This document shows positions 48,026 to 60,100 of a DNA stretch of 64,000 bases, one piece after another (position 1 is the first letter of the stretch; each line of letters starts with the position of its first letter). Origin of the DNA: Anaspis maculata. Lineage: Eukaryota; Arthropoda; Insecta; Coleoptera; Scraptiidae. The translations under genes and the position numbers were made by a program. A model generated the notes under the pieces. The model was not told the DNA's origin. It did not search any database and was given only the letters and a program-made list of their open reading frames with translations. The stretch covers positions 36,758,177-36,822,176 of the forward strand of contig OX421964.1 in assembly GCA_949128115.1 (NCBI GenBank). Direction: 5' to 3'.

Positions 48026-48559
48026 ATTTATCAATCATGAAATTTTTCTAACGTGAACTGAACATCCAAGCTTTTTTTGCCCAAAAGAAATTAGTTAGGT
48101 GCCAATATAGCTCAACAGCTGTGCCCACATTATGTAGATTGTGAAATAAAAACTGGACCGCAAAAGTCTCGTGCGAGACTACGAGACTCTCGCACGAGAC
48201 ACGAGACGAGACCGGCAAAAAGTCTCGTCTCGTCTCGTGAGAAAAATGATCAGTCTCGTCTCGAGTCTCGTCTCGAAAACGAGACGAGACGAGACGAGAC
48301 TCTCGGAAACGAGAGTCTCGTGAGAATCACTATAGAAGGCTTGAAAGTAACTGAATATGTGAAAATAAATGAAACAGTTATTGATCTTACCAAAATTGAT
48401 GAGAATGAAAATTAAACCTCCATCAAAATGGTGTTTTGTTTTTAGGTAAACTTGTTTGAAGATGTTTCTAACGTAATTTGAACACTCACTTCAACTCAGA
48501 ACGTCTAATTCTGTTGACAACGATACCAAATTCCATCATAATCAACAAGGAGTATTGAA

Positions 48560-50880
48560 AAGCCCTTTAGTTCCGGAGAGCTCAAGACCCACATAAAGAC
48601 TGTAAATGTTGACTACATCTTGACCGTTACTTCTACACCGAGAGCGAACGGTCAGTGCGAACTCCAAACAATAGTCAAACCATATGCAGAATCTTGACAA
48701 AAAGCTTATCAAGTCTAATATCTGAACCGCAAAGCTAAACAACGTTTAGCTGAAGGGTGGACAGAACTTAAGCTGAAATAGAGAAATGTCATGTTAGATT
48801 GATACCTACGTTTGCTTCAAGTGGTAATTTTTTTGGTGAAAAAGAAAGAAGCTCGAAACTAGAGTCTTGCCAAGAGCTACTGTGAGATCCTGGCTGACCT
48901 GGCGTATAGGCCTGAGTTAGATAGGTGGATAGGTAGGTAGGTAGGTAGGTAGGTAGGTATAGGTAGGTAGGTACTGGTAGTACTTGGTGGTGGTAGTCTT
49001 TTGGATATCAGCGACGTGCATGGTGAGATATCATTGTCAATGAATTGATATTCAATATCTAGTTCATTCCTAGTTTATTATTGGTCAGTTTGCGCAGTTT
49101 GTGTCGAGTATCCGTACTTGATGGTTTATTACTGTAGGTATTTCAAATTGCATCGAGAATTGGGACGAATTCGTATGCATGCTTCCAACTTCCGCATTTT
49201 CTTGCTTGAGGTATCGCTTTGACACTTGAATACAGCAATTTTTCTATGTCGACCAGTTAATTAGATTGGTATTCTTTAGCATATTTCAAAAGTTCACCCT
49301 CTGTTGCATAAATAAAAACATTCAGCGCACATAACCGAATGTGCTCCCGCGGTCGCGGTAATTAAATTAACGAGCCCCCTCGCCAGTCCGGGGTGTGATG
49401 CCTCGCGAGCCATCTGAATGGTACAAAGGCGTTTTTTAATGACACCTGAACAAATAACGCGCAGTGCACTCTTGATGGCTTATATTTATTGTGGGACCAA
49501 CAATGAACGCTCTGGCTTGGCTCTCTGTGTCTAGCACAAGGACCATTGTGCGTGATTATCATTCATTTGCTTATCTTTCCGCATCGTCCATCCCCCAAAG
49601 GCCCGCGCGCGAAGGAGAAAAATTTTGACGTGTTGCTGCTGTTGGAGCCAGCCGAGCTATATAACAGAGAGGTGTGCGTGATGAGGGTTTCCCCGGAGAC
49701 GGAAGCTCATTATAGCGGTATGCGTGGTGGGTGCGCGATGATCAGGAAAGATAAGGTCTTTCGGCCGGTCCAATGGAACGCCTCATTAGCGCCGACGGCT
49801 CGGCAGCTATAGCCCAGCAGCTGTCCGAGGATACGAAGACATTCGTCCATTCTTGCAGCTACTAGAGGGTACCCCCCGGAGAAGGCCCCGCCATGTTACG
49901 GGCGTGCGTTGTTTTTTCCGGCCAAGGGGGCACCGCCTCCTGGCCGATGATTCATGAAGTCAAGTGGCCGGGGCATGCCATGTCGAGGTAAAGAGCCTGC
50001 ATTCCGGGTGCGTCTTGATCTTTAGCTCATCGAGAGGTGTTTTAAAACTTGTGGAATCACAGGCTACGAATTTTTGTTTGCTTTAGTAATGAAGTGGTTC
50101 TGACGACTTGTTGAATAGGCCTACTGATGTGTACGTGTCGTGTAATACATACTCACTCACCTAGGAACAAATCAATGTAGACGCATAACGATCCCAAGAT
50201 TTATACCCAGCGCAACCACCATATTTTAAAGTAGGCACCAATCTGCACTCTGCATCGCAAGAGATAAACAAGGCCTTATTATAAAAGATAGGATTGTGAG
50301 TATTCAGATTTCTATTGAAGTGTTCGTTGGAGACTTCGATTTAGGGACAAGCGACAAACCTCGAAAACTGGCGGAGAAGCCGTTCAATTCCGGAATCATC
50401 GCAAAGCTGGTTGAAATTTTTAGAGCTCTGGCTATTTGGCTAGATAAGTATGTCGTTGTTTGTCTATGGAATGATACAGAAATGATGGGGTATCAGCGAG
50501 CGACGACAGCACTCTCTGGTACTTTTCGAAAGGGATGCACGAGAACTTCTTGTATAGTCGGTTTGCTCTTTGCTGATGTTATAAAAGAAATGCAACCGGA
50601 TCAAGGCATGCTCTTAAGATTAGAGATAAGTACGGTGCGACCCTACGGGGGAACGAAGGCGAAGTCGAAAGCAAATAACCCTCAATGAGCATGGGTCATT
50701 TTGACTCAGAAGAATTTTGAATCACGCGCCTCAATTAAAGGAGAATGGTACTAATTTGTACTTCTCCGTACCTTCTCGAATGTTCATCCAAATAAAAGTA
50801 GTATGGTGTTTTTACCGTTTTCAAGTTCAACAGGAAGTTCTCAAACAGGATCATTCTAACATCGAATCACCAAAAATTTT
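48560..50880. other. Intergenic stretch with a (TAGG)n microsatellite and a unique island
   Basis: A GTAG/TAGG microsatellite occupies about 48925-48972. Positions 49320-50030 are GC-richer and repeat-free, with CCAACAATGAAC and GGACCATTGTGCG among them. An open frame at 50296-50688 begins with GTG and has no recognised domain. I see no element boundaries. Confidence 0.4.
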
Positions 50881-50885
50881 GTGTA

Positions 50886-51624
50886 CAGGGTGATCCCACC
50901 AAGTTTCCCCCCTTCCCTGTCCCTGTTAGAATCTTTCCTGTTGGAATGAATGAGTGGTGGAAGAAATTCTCCCCAACCATTTTTCCCGCAGAATTCAAAT
51001 TTGGACACAAATTTTTTTTATATCTTGAAGTAAACAGGGTGTTTCAAAAACACTCTCAATTTCTTTTGACACCTTGTATGTAAATATTGGAAATGATGCG
51101 GCTTTTTCTTCTGAGTCCGGATATATGATTTTATATTTTGAGAAGATCATATACAAGGTGTTCATTTTCACACTTCCGACCCTATATTCCTCCCCGCCAA
51201 TTGTTTTTCAAGAAAAACGCCGCAACAGGTCAATTTTATTTTAATAGGGACATCTAGGACACGTATTGCCGAATCTCATCGATAAAAATCGACCTGTCCC
51301 GGCGTTTTTCTTGAAAAAATTTGACAGGGAGAGATCTGGGGTGAGAAGTGTAAAAGTGAACACCCTGTATCTGATCTTATTTGGATATCAAATTACATAT
51401 CTGGACTCAGAAGAGAAGGAAAAGTCGCATCATTTCCAATACTTAGATACAAGATGTCGGAAAAAAATCGAAGTTCGAAACACCCTGTATATACTTACCA
51501 TAAGATGTGTCCAAAGTTGAATTATGCCCACGGGAAAAATGGTTATGAAAAATTTCTTCCTTGCCGATTTATTTCAACGGGAAGAATTTTAACAGGGGAG
51601 GAGAAATCTCGGTGGATGACCCTG
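50886..51624. mobile_element. TA-flanked foldback with CAGGG motifs at three levels
   Basis: Ends CAGGGTGATCCCACC and GGTGGATGACCCTG have TA outside (50884-50885, 51625-51626). Further in, ACAGGGTGTTTC near 51036 pairs with GAAACACCCTGT near 51477, and CAAGGTGTTCA near 51153 pairs with TGAACACCCTG near 51356. The centre is at about 51255. The motif thus recurs along each arm. Confidence 0.7.
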
Positions 51625-52024
51625 TAAATTTTTTGCAATTTTGAATTGATTTATTTCTCAATACACATTTTTCCAGGTGGCCACAACGTTCTCATTTATT
51701 CGACATGACAAATAGGTATATTTATTATTTTGCGTGGTATTTTTGAATATCTGTTTTTTTTTTAATGGGAATTTCAAGATTATTTTGTGGAAAATTGTGC
51801 AAGTAAATTTGACACTTCCGAGAAAATCTCGAAGCCGCTTCAGAGTGACCAACTTTCATATTCGTCAAATAAATTCAAGCTTCAATAAAGTCTCAGTTTG
51901 GCGTGGATATATAATGAATTTTTCGTTCATGCGCATCATACGGTTTTCCTAATTTCAGAAAAAAACAGTTGGATAGGTATTAATTACATAACTTCATATA
52001 GGTGTATCTGGCGACGGCGGCTGT

Positions 52025-52100
52025 CATCACCGTAGCTCAGTGGTTGATACATTGTCATAGTAAATTGATCGACGTTGCAGGTAGGAGTTCAATTTCGCAT
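52025..52100 (+). repeat. tRNA-like block, left arm
   Basis: TAGCTCAGTGGTTGA matches a pol III A-box, and GGAGTTCAATTTC about 50 bp later resembles a B-box. The stretch is not a complete cloverleaf, so a tRNA-derived SINE head is more likely than a tRNA gene. Confidence 0.5.
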
Positions 52101-52319
52101 TGGGATCAAATTTTTTCTAATAAATATCCGTTCAATTACTTTCGAAGAGGACTGAAAAATCTGCTCACGCACAGGTGCAATAAAAGTGTACAAGGTGATT
52201 TTTGTGTCAGGTTCAGTCATTCAGAGTGAATACTCAACGAAGCCTGTAAGCAGATTTTCTAGTCGTCTTTAAAATTTGAATGTAATTGAATGGATATTTA
52301 TTGGAAACAATTCCATACC

Positions 52320-52392
52320 ATTGCGAAACTGAACCCCTACCTGCAATGACGATCAGTTTACTATGCCAGCGTGCCAACCACTGTGCTATAGC
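52320..52392 (-). repeat. tRNA-like block, right arm
   Basis: Read on the minus strand: TAGCACAGTGGTTGGCAC (A-box-like), then GGGGTTCAGTTTCGC (B-box-like). This copy is closer to consensus than the left-arm one. Confidence 0.5.
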
Positions 52393-52492
52393 GATGACAG
52401 CCGCCGTCATCAAATAGACCTCTATAGAGCTACAAATTACGTAGGTACCTATCCAATCGGTTTTTTTTTCTTCAAAAATTAGGAAAAACATA

Positions 52493-53081
52493 CAGGGTGT
52501 TTCAGTGACCTTGCATAATACTGCAAGGTGATTACTCCTAAAAAAATAAGTCGAAAAGTATCAGTGAATTTTTTTCTTAAGGTTCTCCCTGAGGGAGTTA
52601 CAGCTCCTCAAAGGTACAAAATGCAGCAAAGTTTTCAATTTTTTGCTCAAAAACTGTTGAAGGTAAGAGCTTCAAATTTGATGTTTTCGATAGATTCGTT
52701 CAATCCAAAACTTTTATTCTTCCAGCATTTTTTCCGTAGGATGCATCGTTCTGAAGTGAAAATGAGAAAAACACGGACGTGTCATGAATAATTTTCAGCA
52801 TAATCCTAATCCCCTCTAATTTCGCGGCCACTGATTAGATTTGTTCAGAACTTTGCATGTACATTTGCACTGTTGAGAAACTTTCCTATGCCAAATTTGA
52901 AGTTCCTACTTTTGACGGTTTTTCAGCAAATAATTAAAAACTTTGTTCAACTTCGTATCTTTGAGGAGCTGTAACTCCCTTAGGAAGCATTTCAGGGTAA
53001 AATGTTACTCCCACTTTTCAACTTATTTTTTTGAGGGGAATCACCTCCCGAAGTATTATGCAAGGTCACCGAAACACCCTG
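52493..53081. mobile_element. TA-flanked foldback inserted in a palindrome arm
   Basis: Ends CAGGGTGTTTCAGTGACC and GGTCACCGAAACACCCTG, TA outside (52491-52492, 53082-53083). Arms of roughly 250 bp contain CTTGCATAATACT and its near-complement AGTATTATGCAAG, then ATAAGTCGAAAAGT near 52545 and ACTTTTCAACTTAT near 53014. The complement of the left arm of the host palindrome shows the same site with a single TA. Confidence 0.8.
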
Positions 53082-53129
53082 TATGATGCGCGTAGGTATA
53101 CCTAGAAAAATTTGAAATTCCAGTATCTT

Positions 53130-54040
53130 GTTCATTGCAGTTCATCATACTTGCATGCAAATTCTCGGCTCATTTCAGCCTTGATTCGATGATTCCAGCA
53201 AAGCTGAGGACATGAACACCTTTTTCCTAATTGAACCATGGAGTGCATATCGAAGAAATGAAGAAATTCAGCAAATCGTTCAGAAGAAGTACTAAAAAAT
53301 TCATACAAATTTTCATCTCTTCTCAGCTTCTAAGAAACAATTTAAGCGGGAATGTGCATTACACCCTGTCTCTTAAGAAAACATTATGTGTGAATGAGGA
53401 AGTTTGAGAAAATCAGGATTTTAATCGACACACTGCTGGGTCTGTATGCAAATTTTCAGCCGTTTCCGGCACCAACTGGGTGCATACTGCAGAAAAAGAT
53501 ATTTTGCTCCTCCCTCTCTCTAAAAAGAGTAAAAGTAAAAAGACATGACACGCACATCAAAAAGTTCTGAAAATTAAATTTTATAATAATAATAATAATA
53601 GAATGTGTTTATTGGCGGTATTTAGCGAAGCTGCTTTTCCATACAACCACAAAAATATAACAATAAACATATTATATGACAATTTCCAAATTTTTCTGAG
53701 CCATAAAGGATGTTCCCAGTAAAAATGGGCGTTAAGGTGGGAGATTTATTTATTTGACATAGACAACTAGAATACTGCTGTGTGTTATGGGTTGCCTATA
53801 AAACCAATGCAGTGATGCCACATTGTGCGCCTATTTTGATCAGTGATTTTTAAGCTATAGACAAGTAATACTAACTTAGTAGGTACCTATTTGTAAAGGT
53901 TGGAAAATCGTGAGACGTTAATATTTTTTGTTGAAGGCATATTTCTGTCTTCTGTTTACTGATTAGGTATCTTAATACTAATACGTAGGTAGATACTTAG
54001 ATATAACAGATATAAAGACGATGGATAGTCATTGTAACGT
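53130..54040. other. Intergenic stretch with an (ATA)n run
   Basis: An ATAATAATAATAATAATA microsatellite lies near 53582-53602. No gene or element end is clear. Confidence 0.4.
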
Positions 54041-54041
54041 T

Positions 54042-54125
54042 TTATTCAGGTTGTTCTAAATCAGTCATCAATCGGATGTCCTTCACGGTTATATCCAACT
54101 CGTCGAAAACTACATGATTCGCCAC
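54042..54125 (-). CDS. Candidate terminal exon near the Mutator-like gene
   Basis: On the minus strand an acceptor (TTTCAG) is followed by an open stretch encoding VANHVVFDELDITVKDIRLM and a few more residues to a TAA; AATAAA overlaps the stop. Another open piece near 54390-54515 reads GKEAKCLFEVKKLGIGLYEA. Both are on the same strand as, and downstream of, the Mutator-like exons, so they could be its 3' exons or a host gene. No domain is recognised. Confidence 0.25.
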   Translation of the reverse strand: MANHVVFDELDITVKDIRLMTDLEQPE

Positions 54126-54883
54126 CTGAAATCACAACTCAAATTACGAAATCAGAAAAATTGTACTTACTCTATTGTACTTACTCTAAAGAGTGAAGTT
54201 TTTGCCTTGAAGATTTTCTTACAGATTCGAGGACTTCAATTTTTCTTCTATTTCCATGCCTCAGTTGCCTATTGTTGAGAATCGGAACATTTTTTGACCC
54301 GTGGAATATTTTTTCGTGCAATTTCTTCCAGGATGCAATTATTGTAAAATGATTTCAACAAGGGATATCTAGTTATGATGACGATTAAGCCGAAGTTAGT
54401 TGTTGGAAATATCCAGACAAGTCTTCTTTTTCTTTGTCGCCTCATACAAACCAATCCCAAGTTTTTTGACTTCAAAGAGACACTTCGCCTCCTTGCCATG
54501 TGTGCTTCCGACGAGACCTTGAAAGTCAATAAAATGCAGTTAAGTGCGGGATGGTTTATCCTTCAGTAGCAAAAGAGGTAAGTCTTAATATCTAGAGACG
54601 CACACAAGCAACCATTTCTGGTTTTTCCTCTCGTTTTTTTTTTATGGCGACGCATTCTTCTGATTTCAAGTAGTCGATGGCGACTGTGTAAAATGGGTCT
54701 CGGTAAAAAGGATATCTTTGATGAGGTTATGACAAGGAGTCGTCTGTCGCTTTTTCACCACTCGACCGAAATAGGAGCAGTGAGTCTACAGCTACTAGTG
54801 ATTCGATCAAGTCTCTCTGAGATAAATAGATCGGAATTCACCTGATTTTAGTGTTTGTCTCTATAAAATCGAGTGGTAAACCA

Positions 54884-55005
54884 CATTGGAAATCTGGTGT
54901 AAACTTCCATGGAAATCATTTGAAAATCTTTTAGAAATCATTGGAAATCTTTGGAATAAATCAATGGAAATCTTTTGAAAAATCATTTGAAATCGGTGTA
55001 AAAAA
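54884..55005. repeat. Short tandem repeat (GGAAATCATTTGAAA)n-like
   Basis: About eight degenerate units of GGAAATCTTTTGAAAATCAT lie between the candidate 3' exons and exon C of the Mutator-like gene. Confidence 0.6.
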
Positions 55006-55122
55006 ATTCCGTCATTGGTTTACCCCTCGTATAAAATGTACTTATCTCTTCTTGTGTGACCTAAGAATAAAAAACAAGTGTACCCACCCAATATGGAAAA
55101 AATAGAATATAATAATGATTAC

Positions 55123-56131
55123 TTGAAGCAGGACGAATTTTCGTGTTTTCTCTTTGACATTCCATCAGACGAAGAATCAGGCTGTGTGGCCTTTTTGCCG
55201 TAATTTTTTATACAGTGAATTGTTCATTCGACCTTCTTGATTTTTCTATCAAAGGGAACTTTCTCGATCAACTTGGCATATACACTATACTATCGCCATC
55301 CTCAATAAATGTTTCAAGCCACGAAGAATGTTGTTTTTCCAAGAAACAGAAGCCTTCTGTGATAATATCAGTTTCCATCGCCCCTGAGCTTGCCATCCAG
55401 TTCTTATAGCAGACAAGTTGTGGTGCAGTTTCATTTTTTTATAGCTCTTGTGAATGATCCAATATATATTCCTCATGCCCAGAAAGAGGATTTTCTTGGT
55501 AAGATTTCCAATTATGACAGCCTGTAAACAAGTTTGGGTAGATGATTTGATTGACAGATTTACTGAAAATTGATAGATAGGTATTTACCACCCCGGAAGC
55601 AGAACTATAGCTGTAGATCCAGGATCGCTTGCTCCATCCGCAGTCCGAATAGGTTGCACTAAATGTGACTCCATCTGGATCGATATTTCCCTTCTGCCTG
55701 ATCAATCTCTTCTTCTCTTCAATATTGTTCTCTAATCTACAAAATCAATTGAGTACAGTCAAGTAGGATCCCCTTCATTTCATAGAGATTCAGATGCGTA
55801 CTTCTCCCAGGTCCTGCTCAATCGACAAAAACATGGATTTCTGCATGGGCGGGATGTCCATGCTGCACATGAGCTCTTCTACTTTCTCATAGGTGCCCCA
55901 ATAGACAGAGTGCCCCAGATTGCTCCATAATTGATTGGGGATACTTTATGCTCGGGTCTTTCTGTCTGATGTTCCACTACTTGGTCTGAGCAAACGGTGC
56001 AAATGAATTGAATCCGCTTGACGAACCCCAGACCACGCGAATGTTCATTTTTCGGGTAGAGCTGTCCTTGGCACTTCTTCGAATGCTCGTGTTGATGTGA
56101 GACCGCCCAAGAAAGAACGGTGAAGCCAAAA
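55123..56131 (-). pseudogene. Mutator-like (MULE) transposase domain, intron-containing and decayed
   Basis: Three exons fit: 55802-56131, 55589-55736 and 55123-55521, with acceptors TTTTCTAG, TTTTGTAG and TTTACAG and donors GTACGC and GTAAATACC. Exon A has a CX2C-type pair (FICTVCSDQ) and VEELMCSMDIPPMQKSMF. Exon B has DGVTFSATYSDCGWSKRSW. Exon C has AVIIGNLTKKILFLGMRN, VCYKNWMASSGAMETDIIT and FIEDGDSIVY. This order of blocks matches the Mutator-like transposase domain seen in many arthropod proteins. Lesions: a frame change at the C-run near 55896, a frameshift in the T-run at 55434-55440, 2 extra bases near 55279 and a TGA at 55224-55226. An upstream exon around 56200-56300 is possible. 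Assignment is from recalled motifs. Confidence 0.6.
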
Positions 56132-57100
56132 CTAGAAAATGTTCGTGATAAGTGATTTATTGAAGAAAAAATGGTTTTTGAATAAATTCTTGAAGGTCCT
56201 TACCTATCATCCACTGCATCTAGATGTCCCATGTTTTCTTCTTGAGGCGAGAGTGAAGGCTTGGGTAAGAAACTTTCCTGACGCGACTTTTCTCCCTCCA
56301 ACAACCAGTTATAATGGAATATTTTGAGGCTTTTCAACGATCTGGATTTTGCACCTCATTTTCTCTGAATTCATCCATGACTTCCAATATTCACTTTGCA
56401 CAGTTCTATGCTCGCGAAATCAGGATTCCCGCCTTGATGTAGCACAACAAAATTCGCCCCTTTCAAAATTGACGTGCGCAGTCAAACAGAACACAAAACA
56501 CAGATAATTAACTGAGCAAGTAACGAACGCAAAACAATGACTAAATAACGATGACACTATTTAGTTCACTTCGTACAGTTCGGATCGGAAAGAAAATCAG
56601 ATTTACACCTCGAATCACACAACGAAATGTGCACCTTTCAAACTTGACGTGAACAGTCTGATGAGACACGAGTCAGATGTAACCAAGCAAGTAACGAACA
56701 AATGAAAGAATTAATAAAGGAAGGAAAATGAAAAGGAAAACGCAAGACAATTTGACAACGTGTTGAAATTTCAGAGCGCTTTGATAATAATGAGAGGCCC
56801 GCCAAAATACGATGTTTTTTCTTTTCTTCTGAAAAAAAGCCTCCAATTCCAGTGAACTGTAAAAAAAGCCTCGTCATTTATCAAACATCTATTTTCGCTT
56901 CATGTCCAACTTGAAATGGGATCAGAAAACCCTCTGGTTTTTTCGATATCATCAGCCGAAGTTTCGCAACATGGCCTTCAAATATCGAAGTTTTCCAAGC
57001 AAAGAACGAAAAAAGGCTGAATATCTCCTCGTCATTTTTGAGATGAAGCATCACTCTTTCAGTGAAGGTCAACTACATTGCTTGTTTTTCTACTATTTTG
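56132..57100. other. Intergenic stretch upstream of the Mutator-like gene
   Basis: A possible additional exon on the minus strand (near 56206-56310, with donor GTAAGG) encodes about 30 open codons ending GHLDAVDD. Otherwise nothing is recognised; a repeated TTTCAAA(A/C)TTGACGTG motif occurs near 56461 and 56635. Confidence 0.3.
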
Positions 57101-57109
57101 TAGATATTA

Positions 57110-60100
57110 TCAGCCCAAAATGCCCAAATATGCACTTTGAAAAAACTCCCACCTTAAACCTTTTACTCCGGGTATTAAGGGAAAAAACTCTGCACTTGGT
57201 GATAAAGTTTTGAAACTTGGCACACATGCTCTTTGAATTATTCTCAACAAACCTGGATGTAAGGCAGACTTGACACTTAGCGTATACAGGGTGAAAAATA
57301 AAGTTGAAAAATTGAAAAAGGAGCCAATTTCTACGCCTCCTATTTTCAGAAATACGGTGGTCATTTTTTTTGTTATCTTCACGGCAGCCATTTTGAGTTT
57401 TCCTGTAATTGAATATTCCCAAACGTCGGGGGCAATTGTAAAGAAGACCACATCGGACCATTATATACCTATAGAAAAAGACATTCTGCAAGAAAAAGTA
57501 GTGAACTTTTTGTAAATTAAAAGCTGTGAATCTAGTTTACCTTGGCCCACACATTTTCAGTGAGAATGACCAGTGAGGTAGTACTTGGAGAAGTGAAATA
57601 CAACCAGAAATTCAAACCTTCATATTTTCCGAAATCTCATGCCAAAATTCACCATAATCAGTTGAAAGACTTCTTGTGTGCGACGGTCTAAATAAAATAC
57701 TGCACTTTTTTAACAAAAATTAGCCCAGGCATTTTAGGTCAAAAATCGACAAAACCTAGAAATAATTCGCCCAAGGCTGAATTTTTGCACATTGACAGTT
57801 TGGACCTAGTACAACAACATATCAAAATACCCAAACTTTCCCCTGTCCGCGTCTTTGATTTTCAGGTCCTCAGGTTCTTGAAGTTGCATCGCTGATCTGC
57901 GACTCAGGCCGTAGCATTATTCTTGGACCGATCAAACTCAGGCTGGGCTTGAATTGAAGAGAAAAGACCAAACAACGATTTTCTGGTGCGAAAAACCCAT
58001 TTCCGGTACGCGGCAAGCCGGCAGACCCGCGAAATTCAAAATGAACGCTGCTATTCGCGACGACTTCTTACAGAATTCTTGCTTTGTATCGTTTGTCACC
58101 AATAAACAGTGACAAACCAGAAGTCAGTGCATTCACCAATTCTTCAGCTTTCCAAGTATGTATCTATGGTGCCTGTGGAAACACCGATTGCAGATATAAA
58201 CCCCCAGACTAAGCGTAGGTCAAAGTGATGCGATCTCTGTTTTGCGCCATATGAGGCGATTGTTGAAACCCGTCAATCCATTGAATGCAAATACATCGTA
58301 ATTCGATGTATTGCATATCCCGTTGATCATTTTGGTACAAAAAGTGTCGATCATTGTTGAAGGGTGCTCGTGGGGGGGACGAAGCTCGGCTAGGTGGTTC
58401 TTTTTTTTCCTGGGCCATATTGAACCGATCACAACAAGTTTGGTATCTTTTTCGACTGAATTCAGTGTCGTGAACTCGAATCCGATGTGTAAATTTGAAT
58501 AAAATAAGTTTGAACAAGTTAACTTGAATAAACTTGTTTTTTCTTTGACAATTTTGACGATTTTTTGTCTACTATTCGATGTGTTCATCTTTGGAAATAC
58601 TTCAAGGGCCATTAGAATGAAGTGTATTATTCACGAGAATCATCCACTCGATATATAATTTGGTTTCTCGAATTTCAAAAATCGATTTTACTCGAGCCGG
58701 CGCGGCGCAGCGTCTACTAATTACCTGAACACTACAGCATGCACCTGTAAATGAAAATGGCCTCAACTATTGGTTGAATAAGAACTAGTCTTTGAGAATG
58801 CGGGGATCTGTGCAGAATTGAATTCCCTATAACATTCGCCGTAAATTGCACTGCAGGGTTTTGAGTTATTTGAGGGTAGAGGTAACAGCTCCCATTTGAA
58901 ATATAGAGTATGAATCTTGCATAAATGTTATGCCCCTCCTCGAATAACGAATAACTCAAAATCCTGCCGTGCGATTCAGGGCGATTTGAATTATGTTATA
59001 GGGAACTCACTTCTGCACAGATCCTCGAAGTTTGAAAGATGAGTCATCATTCTTTTAATAGTTTGAGTTATTTTTATTTGAAGGTGCATGCTGTAGTGTT
59101 CTGGTCATTAGTAGATGCGGCGCCGGGCCGGCTCAGGTTGAAATCGATATTTCAAACCTGAGAAACAAAATTTTACATCGAGTGAATGATTTTCGTGAAG
59201 AATACACTCCAATCTAATGGCCCCTGAAATATTTTTTAAAGATAAACACCTCTAACAGTAAGAAAAAAAATTCGTCAAAATTGTCAAAGAAAAAACAAGT
59301 TTTTCCTAGTTAACTTGTTCAAACTTGTTTATATCCAAATTTACACATGGGATTCGAGTTCAGGAGTTTGAATTCAGTCAGAAAAAATACCAAACTTGTC
59401 ATGGTCGGTTCTACATAGCCAGGGAAACAAAATGAAACACCTAGCAGAGCTGCCCCCCCCACGACTCCCCTTCAAGAATAATCGACTTTTTTTGTCCAAA
59501 ATAGTATCAACCGGATATGATGTGTCAAATTATGATGTATCTGCATCCAACGGATTGACGGGCTTCATCCACTCCATTTTTATCTGCAATTTTTTACCTC
59601 CTCTCCAATAACTCCAAACCCCCCGGGTGCGATTTTTGGCGATTTTGGATATATACCGTATGAAGCACTCAATTTTGAACATAATATCAAATTTTCAGGA
59701 CGTCCATATTTTTTCCGAGGTTGAAATCTATCTTTCTTGTACTACATGGCGCAAGACAGAGATCGCGTTACGCGTTACCCTGACCCGCGTTTAGTCTGGG
59801 GGCTGTATATTTGCAATCGGTGCCTCCAAAGGCACCATAGATACACACTTGGAGTGCTGAAGATTTGCTGAATGCATTGACTTATAGTTTGTCACTGTTA
59901 ACTTTTGACAAACGATACAAAGCGAGCATTCCGTAAGAAGTCGTCGCAAATAGCAGCGTTAATTTTGAGTTTCGCGGGTCTGCCGGCTTGCCGCGCATTG
60001 AATGTGGGCCACTTGCACCAGAAGATCATTGTTTGATCTTCTATCTTCAATTCAAGCTCAGCCTGAGCTTGATAGGTCCAAGAATAATGCTACGTCATGA

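Larger units (their letters stand above)
45408..48332. mobile_element. hAT element with subterminal GAGAC/GTCTC arrays
   Basis: The ends TAGTGATTCTCACGAGAC and GTCTCGTGAGAATCACTA are perfect inverted repeats flanked by identical 8-bp TAGAAGGC (45400-45407, 48333-48340). Dense arrays of CTCGT pentamers fill 45417-45560 and 48165-48325. Inside are a DUF4371-like transposase fragment and an inverted repeat. The size of 2.9 kb and the transposase trace suggest a decayed autonomous element. Confidence 0.85.
43880..48545. repeat. Dispersed repeat, copy B, with two insertions
   Basis: Three pieces align in order with copy A (30745-31380): about 43880-44009, 45160-45407 and 48333-48545. They are separated by a TA-flanked foldback (44010-45159) and a hAT element (45408-48332). 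Copy A supplies an unoccupied version of both sites. Confidence 0.7.
51900..53130. repeat. Palindrome with tRNA-like arms, right arm interrupted
   Basis: The left arm is about 51900-52170; the right arm is about 52260-52492 plus 53082-53130. Pairing includes ATGCGCATCATACGG near 51929 with TATGATGCGCG near 53082, and GGATATTTATTGG near 52292 with TAATAAATATCC near 52120. Each arm holds one tRNA-like block in opposite orientation. Confidence 0.7.

Noticed and set aside
46937..48026. Mirrored open frames with MASYSFLP/MASYSLVP starts
   Set aside because: They are the two arms of an inverted repeat inside the hAT element.
50296..50688. 130-codon plus-strand open frame
   Set aside because: It begins with GTG, has no recognised domain, and no splice or promoter context. 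Length alone is weak in 64 kb.
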